From NCBI GenBank assembly GCA_013349595.1, contig DUZI01000299.1:1-6255 (forward strand): 6,255 bases of DNA. The letters run 5' to 3'. Position 1 is the first letter of the stretch; each line of letters begins with the position of its first letter. Shown one piece after another: positions 1 to 5,921 of the stretch. The notes beneath the pieces are model-generated. The model saw nothing but the letters and a program-made list of their open reading frames with translations. It ran no database searches and had not been told where the DNA came from. This DNA comes from Nitrospirota bacterium. Its GTDB lineage: Bacteria > Nitrospirota > Thermodesulfovibrionia > Thermodesulfovibrionales > Dissulfurispiraceae. The position numbers were made by a program, and so were the translations under genes.

Positions 1-1448
1 CCTTTTGCAATCATTATCAAAGAAGCCCCTTTTGATTGTAAAAGTTCAACATAGGAATCCATTCTACCTGCTGTAGTTGGACCAAAGGAACCAGAGGGTT
101 GATCTGTTGGTTTTTTTGCAGGACCTGCGTAATATACAGGATATTTGAGTAAATATTCAGGGACAACCTCACCATTATCAATCCTTTCTTTGAACTTCGC
201 ATGTGCAATATCCCTTGCTACGACGATTTTACCTGTTAGTAATAATCTTGTTGATAAGGGATACCTCGAAAGTTCATTTAAAACCTCTTTTATAGGTCTG
301 TTAAGGTCTATCTTAATTGCCTCTGTATCAGAAGATAGTCTCATTTCATCACTAATAAATTTTGCTGGGTCATGCTCAAGTTCTTCAATCCATAAACCCT
401 CTTTGTTAATCTTTGCCTTGACATTTCTATCAGCAACACATGATACACCCATCCCTATTGGACATGAGGCACCATGACGGGGTAATCTGATGACCCTTAC
501 ATCAAGGACAAAGTATTTTCCACCAAATTGTGCACCATAACCAATTTTATACGCAGACTGAAGGAGTCTTTGTTCAAGTTCAATATCCCTAAATGCCTGT
601 CCCATTTCGTTACCTGATATTGGCAAATTATCAAGATATTTTGTTGTTGCTATTTTGACAGTTTTAAGACAAGTCTCTGCAGAGGTGCCTCCAATCACAA
701 AGACAAGGTGATAGGGAGGACAAGCAGATGTTCCAAGTGTCTTCATCTTTTCAACAAGAAATCTCTCAAGACTTTCAGGATTAAGCACAGCCTTTGTCTC
801 TTGAAATAAATAAGACTTATTAGCAGAACCACCACCTTTTGTAATAAAGAGAAACTTGTATTCCATTCCATCATTAGCATAAATCTCAATCTGGGCAGGG
901 AGATTACACTTAGAATTTATTTCTTCATACATTGTTAAAGGGACCATTTGAGAATATCGTAAGTTTTGCTCTGTAAAAGTCTTATAAACTCCAGCAGAAA
1001 GATAGTTTTCATCTTTAACACCAGTCCAAACTTGTTGACCCTTTTTGGCAATTATAATTGCTGTGCCTGTGTCTTGACATAGAGGCAATTTACCTTTTGA
1101 CGCTATTTGTGCATTAAATAGAAGGGTTTTTGCCACAAATTTATCATTATTTGATGCCTCAGGGTCTTTTAGTATATCTGCAATCTGTTGTAAATGTTCA
1201 CTCCTTAGGAAGAAACTTGCCTCTTTTGTTGCCTCATTAGCAAGGTAAATTAAGGCTTCAGGTTTTATAACTAAAATATCATTTCCATTGAATTTCTCTA
1301 TTGATATATACTCATTAGTTATTAATCTGTATTTTGTCTTATCTTCTGACAAGGGAAATAAATCTTGTGGTTTAAATTCGGGTGCCCTTGTGTCGCCTTT
1401 TGAGGGGTTTAAAGTTATTTGGTGATTTTTATCATTTGATAGTTTCAT
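1..1448 (-). CDS. fumA: Class I fumarate hydratase (FumA/FumB type), C-terminus cut by window edge
   Basis: Single-chain, oxygen-sensitive [4Fe-4S] fumarase that interconverts fumarate and malate in the TCA cycle; cytoplasmic. The frame is open from the ATG at 1448 to the window edge (482 full codons). It matches E. coli FumA as I recall it almost throughout, e.g. LCQDTGTAIII, KGGGSANK, GGTSAET, GAQFGGKYF, RLPRHGASCP and GPTTAGRMDSY. The cluster ligands of FumA (Cys105, 224, 318) correspond to Cys124, Cys243 and Cys337 here with a constant offset of 19, so there is no net indel between them. The N-terminal Fe-S domain spans about residues 40-335, and the C-terminal domain begins near 345. By comparison with the 548-residue FumA, roughly 80 residues lie outside the window. 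The start is supported by AAGGAG nine bases upstream; the extra ~19 N-terminal residues are variable in the family. The gene is divergent from nrdJ. Nothing suggests it is broken. Confidence 0.95.
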   Translation of the reverse strand, partial: MKLSNDKNHQITLNPSKGDTRAPEFKPQDLFPLSEDKTKYRLITNEYISIEKFNGNDILVIKPEALIYLANEATKEASFFLRSEHLQQIADILKDPEASNNDKFVAKTLLFNAQIASKGKLPLCQDTGTAIIIAKKGQQVWTGVKDENYLSAGVYKTFTEQNLRYSQMVPLTMYEEINSKCNLPAQIEIYANDGMEYKFLFITKGGGSANKSYLFQETKAVLNPESLERFLVEKMKTLGTSACPPYHLVFVIGGTSAETCLKTVKIATTKYLDNLPISGNEMGQAFRDIELEQRLLQSAYKIGYGAQFGGKYFVLDVRVIRLPRHGASCPIGMGVSCVADRNVKAKINKEGLWIEELEHDPAKFISDEMRLSSDTEAIKIDLNRPIKEVLNELSRYPLSTRLLLTGKIVVARDIAHAKFKERIDNGEVVPEYLLKYPVYYAGPAKKPTDQPSGSFGPTTAGRMDSYVELLQSKGASLIMIAK

Positions 1449-1456
1449 ATTTCAAT

Positions 1457-1470
1457 TCTCCTTTTGGAGA
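1457..1470 (-). promoter_or_regulatory. Fumarase Shine-Dalgarno held in a small hairpin
   Basis: On the minus strand TCTCC-AAAA-GGAGA forms a perfect 5-bp stem with a four-base loop. The ribosome-binding sequence AAGGAGA (1463 down to 1457) makes up the loop edge and the entire 3' arm. The start codon follows at 1448. The hairpin is seen directly; any translational control is inference, because a 5-bp stem is weak and easily melted. Confidence 0.4.
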
Positions 1471-1477
1471 TGGATTT

Positions 1478-1506
1478 ATTATAAAGAAAAGTCTTTTATA
1501 TAAACT
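1478..1506 (-). promoter_or_regulatory. Putative sigma-70 promoter of the fumarase gene
   Basis: A perfect -10 hexamer TATAAT occupies 1483-1478 on the minus strand. At 17-bp spacing the -35 would be AGTTTA (1506-1501), which is a poor match. Transcription would start near 1471, giving a short leader of about 20-25 bases made up almost wholly of the Shine-Dalgarno hairpin. The alternative is TTGAAA (1527-1522) with a weaker -10 at TTTATA. Confidence 0.4.
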
Positions 1507-1542
1507 CCACTAAGGTATTTTTTTCAAGACACAAAATTAAAT

Positions 1543-1753
1543 CCTTAAAATAGCGCTTAGGAAGGGCTGTTTCAGGCTTTTTATAATCGACAGATTTTAT
1601 TTAATTTTGCTTTATTCATTATAATGCAATGCCTTATGACAAAGCCCCCCTAGGAACTTTTTTTATAAGGTGTCGTATAAAAATTCCACACCAGCCCTTA
1701 CTATCTTACTTGCTGATTTTACTAAGCTTTTTAGTTCTATCGCCGATTTTGGG
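1543..1753 (+). repeat. MITE-like repeat, copy 1 (211 bp)
   Basis: Near-identical to 4721-4928 in reverse complement: about eight substitutions and one 3-bp gap, or ~96% identity. The 7-bp direct repeat ATTAAAT lies immediately outside both ends (1536-1542 and 1754-1760) and looks like a target-site duplication. The ends are imperfect inverted repeats: CCTTAAAATAGCG on the left against CCCAAAATCGGCG read inward from the right. Inside is a second inverted pair, AGGAAGGGCTG (1559-1569) with CAGCCCTTACT (1692-1702), and an AT-rich hairpin at 1653-1687 with arms beginning GGAAC and ending ATTCC. It is too short to encode a transposase. I do not recognise the parent IS family. Strand denotes the orientation in which this copy and copy 2 align. 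Confidence 0.85.
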
Positions 1754-1909
1754 ATTAAATGGTCAGAATTTATTATGATTTTGAAAGTAAAAGGCTTGTA
1801 ATACAGAGTGTTATACGAAATAAAATGTCACCTTAAGATAACTAATGATATTTTCTAAAGTTTCAGTCCTTATAGGGTCAAATCTTTTCAAGGTTTTCGC
1901 AATTCACCC

Positions 1910-1939
1910 TTGACTTAATACAAGATATAGTGGTTTAAT
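1910..1939 (+). promoter_or_regulatory. Putative sigma-70 promoter of nrdJ
   Basis: TTGACT (1910-1915) and TTTAAT (1934-1939) are separated by 18 bp. Transcription would begin near 1946, leaving a ~50-base leader ending in the strong AAGGAGG at 1978-1984. The spacer is filled by the first NrdR-like box, which supports this as a regulated promoter. The -10 is only moderately good. The start lies downstream of repeat copy 1, so that repeat would not be in the nrdJ leader. Confidence 0.45.
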
Positions 1940-1965
1940 TTTTACTCTAATACAAAATAAGGGAT
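1918..1965 (+). promoter_or_regulatory. Two tandem NrdR-box-like operators upstream of nrdJ
   Basis: Box 1, ATACAAGATATAGTGG (1918-1933), agrees at 13 of 16 positions with the NrdR box as I recall it (ACACAATATATAGTGT). Box 2, ATACAAAATAAGGGAT (1950-1965), agrees at 10 of 16. The two share TAATACAA-(G/A)-ATA and start 32 bp apart, leaving a 16-bp gap; this is the roughly three-helical-turn spacing known for paired NrdR boxes. Box 1 lies between the proposed -35 and -10, where a repressor would block transcription. NrdR is the Zn/ATP-cone repressor of ribonucleotide reductase genes; its own gene is not in this window. Confidence 0.6.
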
Positions 1966-1994
1966 TTTATTAATAAAAAGGAGGCTTTTGTGCA

Positions 1995-4244
1995 ATGAAG
2001 ACAGATGTTGCAGGAATTTCACTGACAAGTAACAGCTTAAAGGTTCTTGAAAAGAGGTATCTCAAGAGGAATGAAGAAGGGAAGATAATCGAAAGACCTG
2101 AGGATTTATTCAGGAGGGTTGCCAGACATATTGCGAAGGCTGATACTTTATATGGTAAAAATGAAAGAGAAATCAAAGATATTGAAGATTTATTCTTTGA
2201 GCTTATGACCAGTTTATGTTTCCTACCCAATAGTCCAACTCTTATGAATGCAGGAAGACGACTTGGCCAACTATCTGCCTGTTTTGTTCTGCCAGTGGAT
2301 GACTCCATGGAATCAATATTTGATGCTGTGAAATATGCAGCTATCATTCATAAATCTGGTGGGGGGACTGGTTTTAGTTTTTCTAAGCTCAGACCAAAAG
2401 GTGATATTGTAGGCTCTACAAAAGGTATCTCATCAGGACCTGTATCTTTTATGACAGTCTTTGATACTGCGACGGAGGCTGTAAAGCAAGGTGGAACTAG
2501 AAGAGGTGCAAACATGGGCATACTCAGGGTTGATCATCCAGACATAATGGATTTTATTGTCTGTAAGGATAACAATTCCCGTCTTAACAACTTTAATATC
2601 TCCATTGGACTGACAGAAGTGTTTATTGAAGCTGTCCAAGATGATAAAGAGTATGATCTTATTAACCCAAGGACAAAAACACCAGTAGTTAGAATTAAGG
2701 CAAGAGAGGTCTTTAAAAAGATAGTCCAACAAGCATGGAAAAATGGTGAACCCGGAATTATCTTTCTTGACAGGATAAATAAAACTAATCCATTACCTGC
2801 TCTCGGTGAGATTGAATCAACAAATCCATGTGGAGAACAACCTTTATTTCCTTATGAGTCATGTAACCTTGGTTCTATTAACCTATCTAAAATGGTAAGT
2901 AACCATGATATCAACTGGAAATTACTTAAGGAGGTAACTTGGAAGTCAGTACATTTCCTTGATAATGTTATAGATATGAATAAGTATCCACTCAAAATAA
3001 TAGAGGATAATACAAAAGCAAATCGTAAAATAGGACTTGGTGTAATGGGTTGGGCTGATATGCTCATACAGTTAAGGATTCCTTATAATTCAGAAGAGGC
3101 TATCATGCTTGCTGAAAAGGTTATGTCGTTTATTCAAACAGAAGGCAGACTTGCCTCTTGTGCACTTGCCGAGGAAAGAGGTACCTTTCCAAATTACGAT
3201 AAGAGTATTTTTTTTGGAGAGATGCTTGTTAGAAACGCTACAATCACAACGATTGCACCAACTGGTAGTCTTTCTATAATAGCAGGGTGTTCTTCAGGGA
3301 TTGAACCACTTTTTGCAGTATCTTTTGTAAGAAATATACTTGAGGGAACTAAACTTATTGATGTAAACCCATATTTTGAAGCTGAGGCAAAAGCTTTAGG
3401 TTTCTTTAGCAGGGAACTATCAGAGAATATTGCATCGAAAGGTTCAATATCAACAATAAATGAAATACCAGAAGAGATGAGAAGGGTTTTTGTTACAGCC
3501 CACGATATTACCCCTGAAGACCATATTAGGATGCAGGCAGCCTTTCAAAAATACACTGACAATGCTGTTTCAAAAACAGTCAACTTCACTAATAAAGCAA
3601 CTGTCAAAGATGTAGAAGATGTCTATTTGTTAGCTTATAAGCTTGGCTGTAAAGGTGTTACTGTATATAGAGACGGGTCAAGAGATGAGCAAGTCTTATC
3701 AACCAATAACATAAAGACAAAAGATAAACATTCTTTGAAACAATCAGAACAAAAGATTTTACCAAAGAAAAGACCTGAATTAATAAAAGGCTCTACAAGG
3801 TTAATGAAGACTGGTTGTGGTAATTTATATGTTACAATCAACGAGGACCAATCAGGTACTCCATTTGAGGTATTTACCAATATAGGCAAGGCAGGTGGCT
3901 GTGCCTCTTCTCAGGCTGAGGCTATTGGCAGATTGTTATCCTTGGCACTTCGTTCAGGTGTTGAATGTGAGGAGATAGTAAAACAACTTAAAGGCATATC
4001 CTGTCATCAACATTCTTGGTATGCAGGTGGAAGAATATTGTCTTGTTCTGATGCCATCGGAAAGGCACTTGAGAAATATCACAGTGGGAAGATGGATATG
4101 GGGGGTAATAGTGAATCTAAAAATACTCACTCTGAATTATATCGTTTAGGACATATTGGTGCCTGCCCCGAATGTGGAGGGGCTGTTGAACATGAAGGGG
4201 GATGTACTGTTTGTCATAATTGTGGTTTTACAAGGTGTAGTTGA
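1995..4244 (+). CDS. nrdJ: Class II (adenosylcobalamin-dependent) ribonucleotide reductase
   Basis: Reduces ribonucleotides, most likely diphosphates, to deoxyribonucleotides using a thiyl radical generated from adenosylcobalamin; oxygen is neither needed nor harmful. The 749 residues start at an ATG ten bases after AAGGAGG. Residues ~80-565 form the catalytic barrel. Redox cysteines are Cys96 (LSACFVLP) and Cys290 (ESCNLGSINL). The active-site motif NPCGEQ gives Asn277, Cys279 (thiyl) and Glu281, with the same Asn-Cys-Glu and +11 Cys spacing as Thermotoga NrdJ. APTGSLSIIAG (421-431) is the phosphate-binding loop. A Lys/Ser-rich linker (~566-594) leads to a TSCPD domain (~595-695). The C-terminus is a zinc ribbon (Cys724, 727, 740, 743, with Cys737 nearby) and a penultimate Cys748 that may shuttle electrons. 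No N-terminal ATP cone is seen, so overall-activity feedback by dATP is probably absent. It is cotranscribed with the deaminase and the pair is bracketed by inverted repeats. Confidence 0.97.
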   Translation: MKTDVAGISLTSNSLKVLEKRYLKRNEEGKIIERPEDLFRRVARHIAKADTLYGKNEREIKDIEDLFFELMTSLCFLPNSPTLMNAGRRLGQLSACFVLPVDDSMESIFDAVKYAAIIHKSGGGTGFSFSKLRPKGDIVGSTKGISSGPVSFMTVFDTATEAVKQGGTRRGANMGILRVDHPDIMDFIVCKDNNSRLNNFNISIGLTEVFIEAVQDDKEYDLINPRTKTPVVRIKAREVFKKIVQQAWKNGEPGIIFLDRINKTNPLPALGEIESTNPCGEQPLFPYESCNLGSINLSKMVSNHDINWKLLKEVTWKSVHFLDNVIDMNKYPLKIIEDNTKANRKIGLGVMGWADMLIQLRIPYNSEEAIMLAEKVMSFIQTEGRLASCALAEERGTFPNYDKSIFFGEMLVRNATITTIAPTGSLSIIAGCSSGIEPLFAVSFVRNILEGTKLIDVNPYFEAEAKALGFFSRELSENIASKGSISTINEIPEEMRRVFVTAHDITPEDHIRMQAAFQKYTDNAVSKTVNFTNKATVKDVEDVYLLAYKLGCKGVTVYRDGSRDEQVLSTNNIKTKDKHSLKQSEQKILPKKRPELIKGSTRLMKTGCGNLYVTINEDQSGTPFEVFTNIGKAGGCASSQAEAIGRLLSLALRSGVECEEIVKQLKGISCHQHSWYAGGRILSCSDAIGKALEKYHSGKMDMGGNSESKNTHSELYRLGHIGACPECGGAVEHEGGCTVCHNCGFTRCS

Positions 4245-4245
4245 T

Positions 4246-4686
4246 ATGAAGAGTGGCAAACGACCAAGTTGGGATGAATATTTTCTGAATATTGCATCGG
4301 TAGTATCAAGCAGGTCAACTTGTCTTAGAAGAAATTATGGTGCTGTAATTGCCAAAGACAATGTAATTATAAGCACAGGTTACAATGGTGCGCCAAGGGG
4401 GTCTGAAAATTGTGTTGACAGAGGTTCTTGTAAGAGAAAAGATTTGAATGTCCCCCCGGGTGAAAGATATGAACTATGTGAGGCTGTACATGCTGAACAA
4501 AATGCAATAATAAACGGTACACCTGAAAGGATGAAAGAAGCAATTATTTATATCTCAGGATTTGAGGAAGATGGCAGCTATGCAGAGGGTAAACCTTGTT
4601 TGTTATGCAGCAGGATGATAAAAAATGCAATGATTTCTAAGGTCGTTTATATTAGCAAAGATGGTTCTATAGTTAAGATTGAGTAA
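4246..4686 (+). CDS. dCMP deaminase (ComEB/deoxycytidylate deaminase family)
   Basis: Zinc enzyme that hydrolyses dCMP to dUMP, feeding thymidylate synthesis; cytoplasmic. The 146-residue protein opens with RPSWDEYFLNIA, typical of this family. Metal and catalytic residues are His82 and Glu84 (HAEQNAI) with Cys118 and Cys121 (PCLLC). The substrate-side motif GYNGAPRG is at 45-52. Cys56, Cys62 and Cys78 resemble the extra structural zinc site of phage and Bacillus dCMP deaminases. The start at 4246 lies one base after the nrdJ stop (TGA T ATG) and has AAGGTG eight bases upstream; the conserved N-terminus begins right there. An in-frame ATG at 4156 would only add a stretch overlapping the nrdJ zinc-ribbon codons. 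Translational coupling with nrdJ is likely. The family also contains cytidine-type deaminases, but the spacing and motifs favour dCMP. Confidence 0.92.
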   Translation: MKSGKRPSWDEYFLNIASVVSSRSTCLRRNYGAVIAKDNVIISTGYNGAPRGSENCVDRGSCKRKDLNVPPGERYELCEAVHAEQNAIINGTPERMKEAIIYISGFEEDGSYAEGKPCLLCSRMIKNAMISKVVYISKDGSIVKIE

Positions 4687-4720
4687 ATTACACTGTCTCA
4701 AAAGATAAATCAATATTAAA

Positions 4721-4928
4721 CCCAAAATTGGCGATAGAACTAAAAAGCTTAATAAAATCAGCAAGTAAGATAGGAAGGGTTGGTGTGGAATTTTTATACG
4801 ACGCCTTATAAAAAAAGTTCCTAGTGCTTTGTCATAAGGCATTGCATTATAATGAATAAAGCAAAATTAAATAAAATCTGTCGATTATAAAAATCCTGAA
4901 ACAGCCCTTCCTAAGCGCTATTTTAAGG
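4721..4928 (-). repeat. MITE-like repeat, copy 2 (208 bp), inverted relative to copy 1
   Basis: Reverse complement of 1543-1753 at ~96% identity; the homology extends a few bases further to 4716-4931. It is flanked by ATTAAA on both sides (4715-4720 and 4929-4934). In element orientation this reads TTTAAT, which differs from copy 1's ATTAAAT, as expected of independent insertions. The internal features match copy 1: inverted AGGAAGGGTTG (4772-4782) and CAGCCCTTCCT (4902-4912), a hairpin at 4787-4821 (GGAATTTTTATA against TATAAAAAAAGTTCC), and a perfect GCCTTAT/ATAAGGC pair (4803-4809, 4834-4840). It begins about 30 bp after the deaminase stop, so it would form the 3' end of the nrdJ transcript. 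It may weaken read-through, but it is not a classic GC-rich terminator. Confidence 0.85.
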
Positions 4929-4943
4929 ATTAAAACTGTTTAC

Positions 4944-4971
4944 TTCAAAATATGTTTAGATATGGTATATT
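4944..4971 (+). promoter_or_regulatory. Possible promoter of the phosphorylase gene
   Basis: TATATT (4966-4971) sits 16 bp after TTCAAA (4944-4949). An overlapping alternative is TTTACT (4939-4944) with TATGGT (4961-4966), also 16 bp apart. Both are weak matches in very AT-rich sequence. The position, just past repeat copy 2 and about 90 bases before the start codon, is reasonable for a separate transcription unit. Confidence 0.25.
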
Positions 4972-5065
4972 ACAAAAAAAGGTAATAGTAATAGGGGTTT
5001 GAAAGAAGGCACAGAATCAACAAATAGCAGAGATTTTTACAAATTAAAGTTGGAGGTTTTAATAA

Positions 5066-5863
5066 ATGGCAGATAAGATTTTGCTTGGGATAATTGGTGG
5101 GAGTGGACTTTATAATTTAGAAAATGTTACCCAATTGCAAGATATAGAAATATCTACTCCTTATGGTATGCCATCATCAGTATATAAAAGATGTAAAATC
5201 GATGAATATGAACTTGTTTTTTTGTCGAGGCATGGAGAAAAACACTCCTTCGCACCTCATAATATTAATTATAGGGCAAATATTTGGGGATTCAAAGAAC
5301 TTGGCGTGACAAGGATAATATCAATTAATTCAACAGGTGGTATAACTAAAAATCATACACCAGGAACTATTGCTTTGTTAGATCAAATTATTGATTTGAC
5401 CTCAGGAGCCAGAGAATCGACTTATTTTGATTCTGATAGGGTAGTTCATATAGATTTCACCGAGCCTTTTTGTGGAGATTTGAAGACTTTGTTAATTAAG
5501 TCTTGTGTAAAAGCTGGGATAGCCTTTGTTGAAAATTCTGTTTATATATGTGTAAATGGTCCACGGCTTGAGACTTCTGCTGAAATTAGATATTTTGCAA
5601 TGATTGGTGCTGATGTAGTTGGTATGACATTGATGCCAGAGGCAGTCTTAGCCCGAGAATTAGGGATTTGTTTTGCTGGAATTTCAATTGTTTCTAATAA
5701 AGCAGCAGGGATTTCAGAAGGGAAATTGACTGTTAAAGAGGTCAAAGAAACTGTCGGTCTTTCTTATGAAAAGATAATTAATATATTGAAAAATCTACTA
5801 CCAATTATGAATTATAAGCAAAAATGCCAGTGTAGTGAGTCATTAAAAGATGCAGAAATGTGA
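5066..5863 (+). CDS. mtnP: MTAP/PNP-family phosphorylase, probably 6-oxopurine specific
   Basis: Phosphorolysis of a purine nucleoside or 5'-methylthionucleoside to free base and (methylthio)ribose-1-phosphate; cytoplasmic purine or methionine salvage. The 265 residues are normal for the family. GIIGGSGL (8-15) and SRHG (54-57) are the phosphate-binding segments, NYRANIWGFKELG (68-80) is family-typical, and MTLMPEAVLARE (187-198) contributes to the nucleoside pocket. In human MTAP the adenine-binding pair Asp220/Asp222 lies in TDYD. The aligned segment here is SNKA, giving Asn211 and Ala213. This substitution is known to shift specificity from 6-amino- to 6-oxopurines, so 5'-methylthioinosine, inosine or guanosine is a better guess than methylthioadenosine. 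The tail (249-265) is hydrophilic with two cysteines and looks unconserved. GGAGG nine bases upstream fixes the start. Confidence 0.88.
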   Translation: MADKILLGIIGGSGLYNLENVTQLQDIEISTPYGMPSSVYKRCKIDEYELVFLSRHGEKHSFAPHNINYRANIWGFKELGVTRIISINSTGGITKNHTPGTIALLDQIIDLTSGARESTYFDSDRVVHIDFTEPFCGDLKTLLIKSCVKAGIAFVENSVYICVNGPRLETSAEIRYFAMIGADVVGMTLMPEAVLARELGICFAGISIVSNKAAGISEGKLTVKEVKETVGLSYEKIINILKNLLPIMNYKQKCQCSESLKDAEM

Positions 5864-5881
5864 TCCAAATTAAGATTTTTA

Positions 5882-5912
5882 TTGAAAAAAATGATGTAAG
5901 TTATGCTAAAAT
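5882..5912 (+). promoter_or_regulatory. Putative extended -10 promoter abutting the ilvE start codon
   Basis: TAAAAT (5907-5912) is preceded by TGC (5904-5906), the TGN of an extended -10. TTGAAA lies at 5882-5887, at a long 19-bp spacing that an extended -10 tolerates. Transcription would start at about 5919-5922, on or within three bases of the ilvE ATG, which implies an almost leaderless mRNA. Confidence 0.45.
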
Positions 5913-5921
5913 ACCTCCTCA

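Larger units (their letters stand above)
1449..1994. other. Divergent intergenic region between fumarase and nrdJ
   Basis: This 546-bp stretch holds, from left to right, the fumarase leader and promoter (to about 1530), repeat copy 1 with its flanking direct repeats (1536-1760), about 150 bp in which I see nothing assignable (1761-1909), and the nrdJ promoter, tandem NrdR-like sites and ribosome-binding site (1910-1994). No convincing gene is present. A 49-codon frame (1629-1778) starts in the repeat and is discussed under findings. No cobalamin riboswitch is evident. Confidence 0.75.
4687..5065. other. Intergenic region between dCMP deaminase and the phosphorylase gene
   Basis: This 379-bp stretch is mostly repeat copy 2 (4715-4934 including its flanks). 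The remaining ~130 bp carry a possible promoter and the GGAGG ribosome-binding site (5052-5056) of the phosphorylase gene. I see no further gene, no recognisable riboswitch and no strong intrinsic terminator. Confidence 0.75.

Noticed and set aside
145..477. A 110-codon plus-strand frame opposite the fumarase gene.
   Set aside because: It is the antisense shadow of a strongly conserved fumarase coding region and shows no family features or ribosome-binding site.
1860..1892. A GTTTCAGTCCTTATAGGG segment resembling the start of some CRISPR repeats.
   Set aside because: It occurs once, with no second copy or regular spacing in the window and no cas gene, so no array can be claimed.
1761..1994. 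A cobalamin riboswitch before the B12-dependent nrdJ.
   Set aside because: No B12-box-like core is visible, the predicted leader is only about 50 bases, and such riboswitches normally control B12 synthesis, transport or B12-independent isozymes.
1970..3889. Several minus-strand frames of 70-125 codons inside nrdJ.
   Set aside because: All lie opposite well-conserved reductase coding sequence and read as unrelated hydrophobic or low-complexity peptides.
4156..4245. An upstream in-frame ATG that would extend the dCMP deaminase by 30 residues.
   Set aside because: The extension lies entirely inside the nrdJ zinc-ribbon codons in another frame, is unlike the family, and the start at 4246 has its own ribosome-binding site and a canonical N-terminus.
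4787..4821. The AT-rich hairpin in repeat copy 2 as an intrinsic terminator of the nrdJ operon.
   Set aside because: The stem is almost all A-T with bulges and has no clean U-tract after it, so it is not a standard terminator.
4603..4842. A 79-codon minus-strand frame running from repeat copy 2 into the deaminase gene, considered as a real gene.
   Set aside because: Its second half is antisense to the deaminase and is not shared with copy 1; only the part inside the repeat is of possible interest, and that is reported as a finding.
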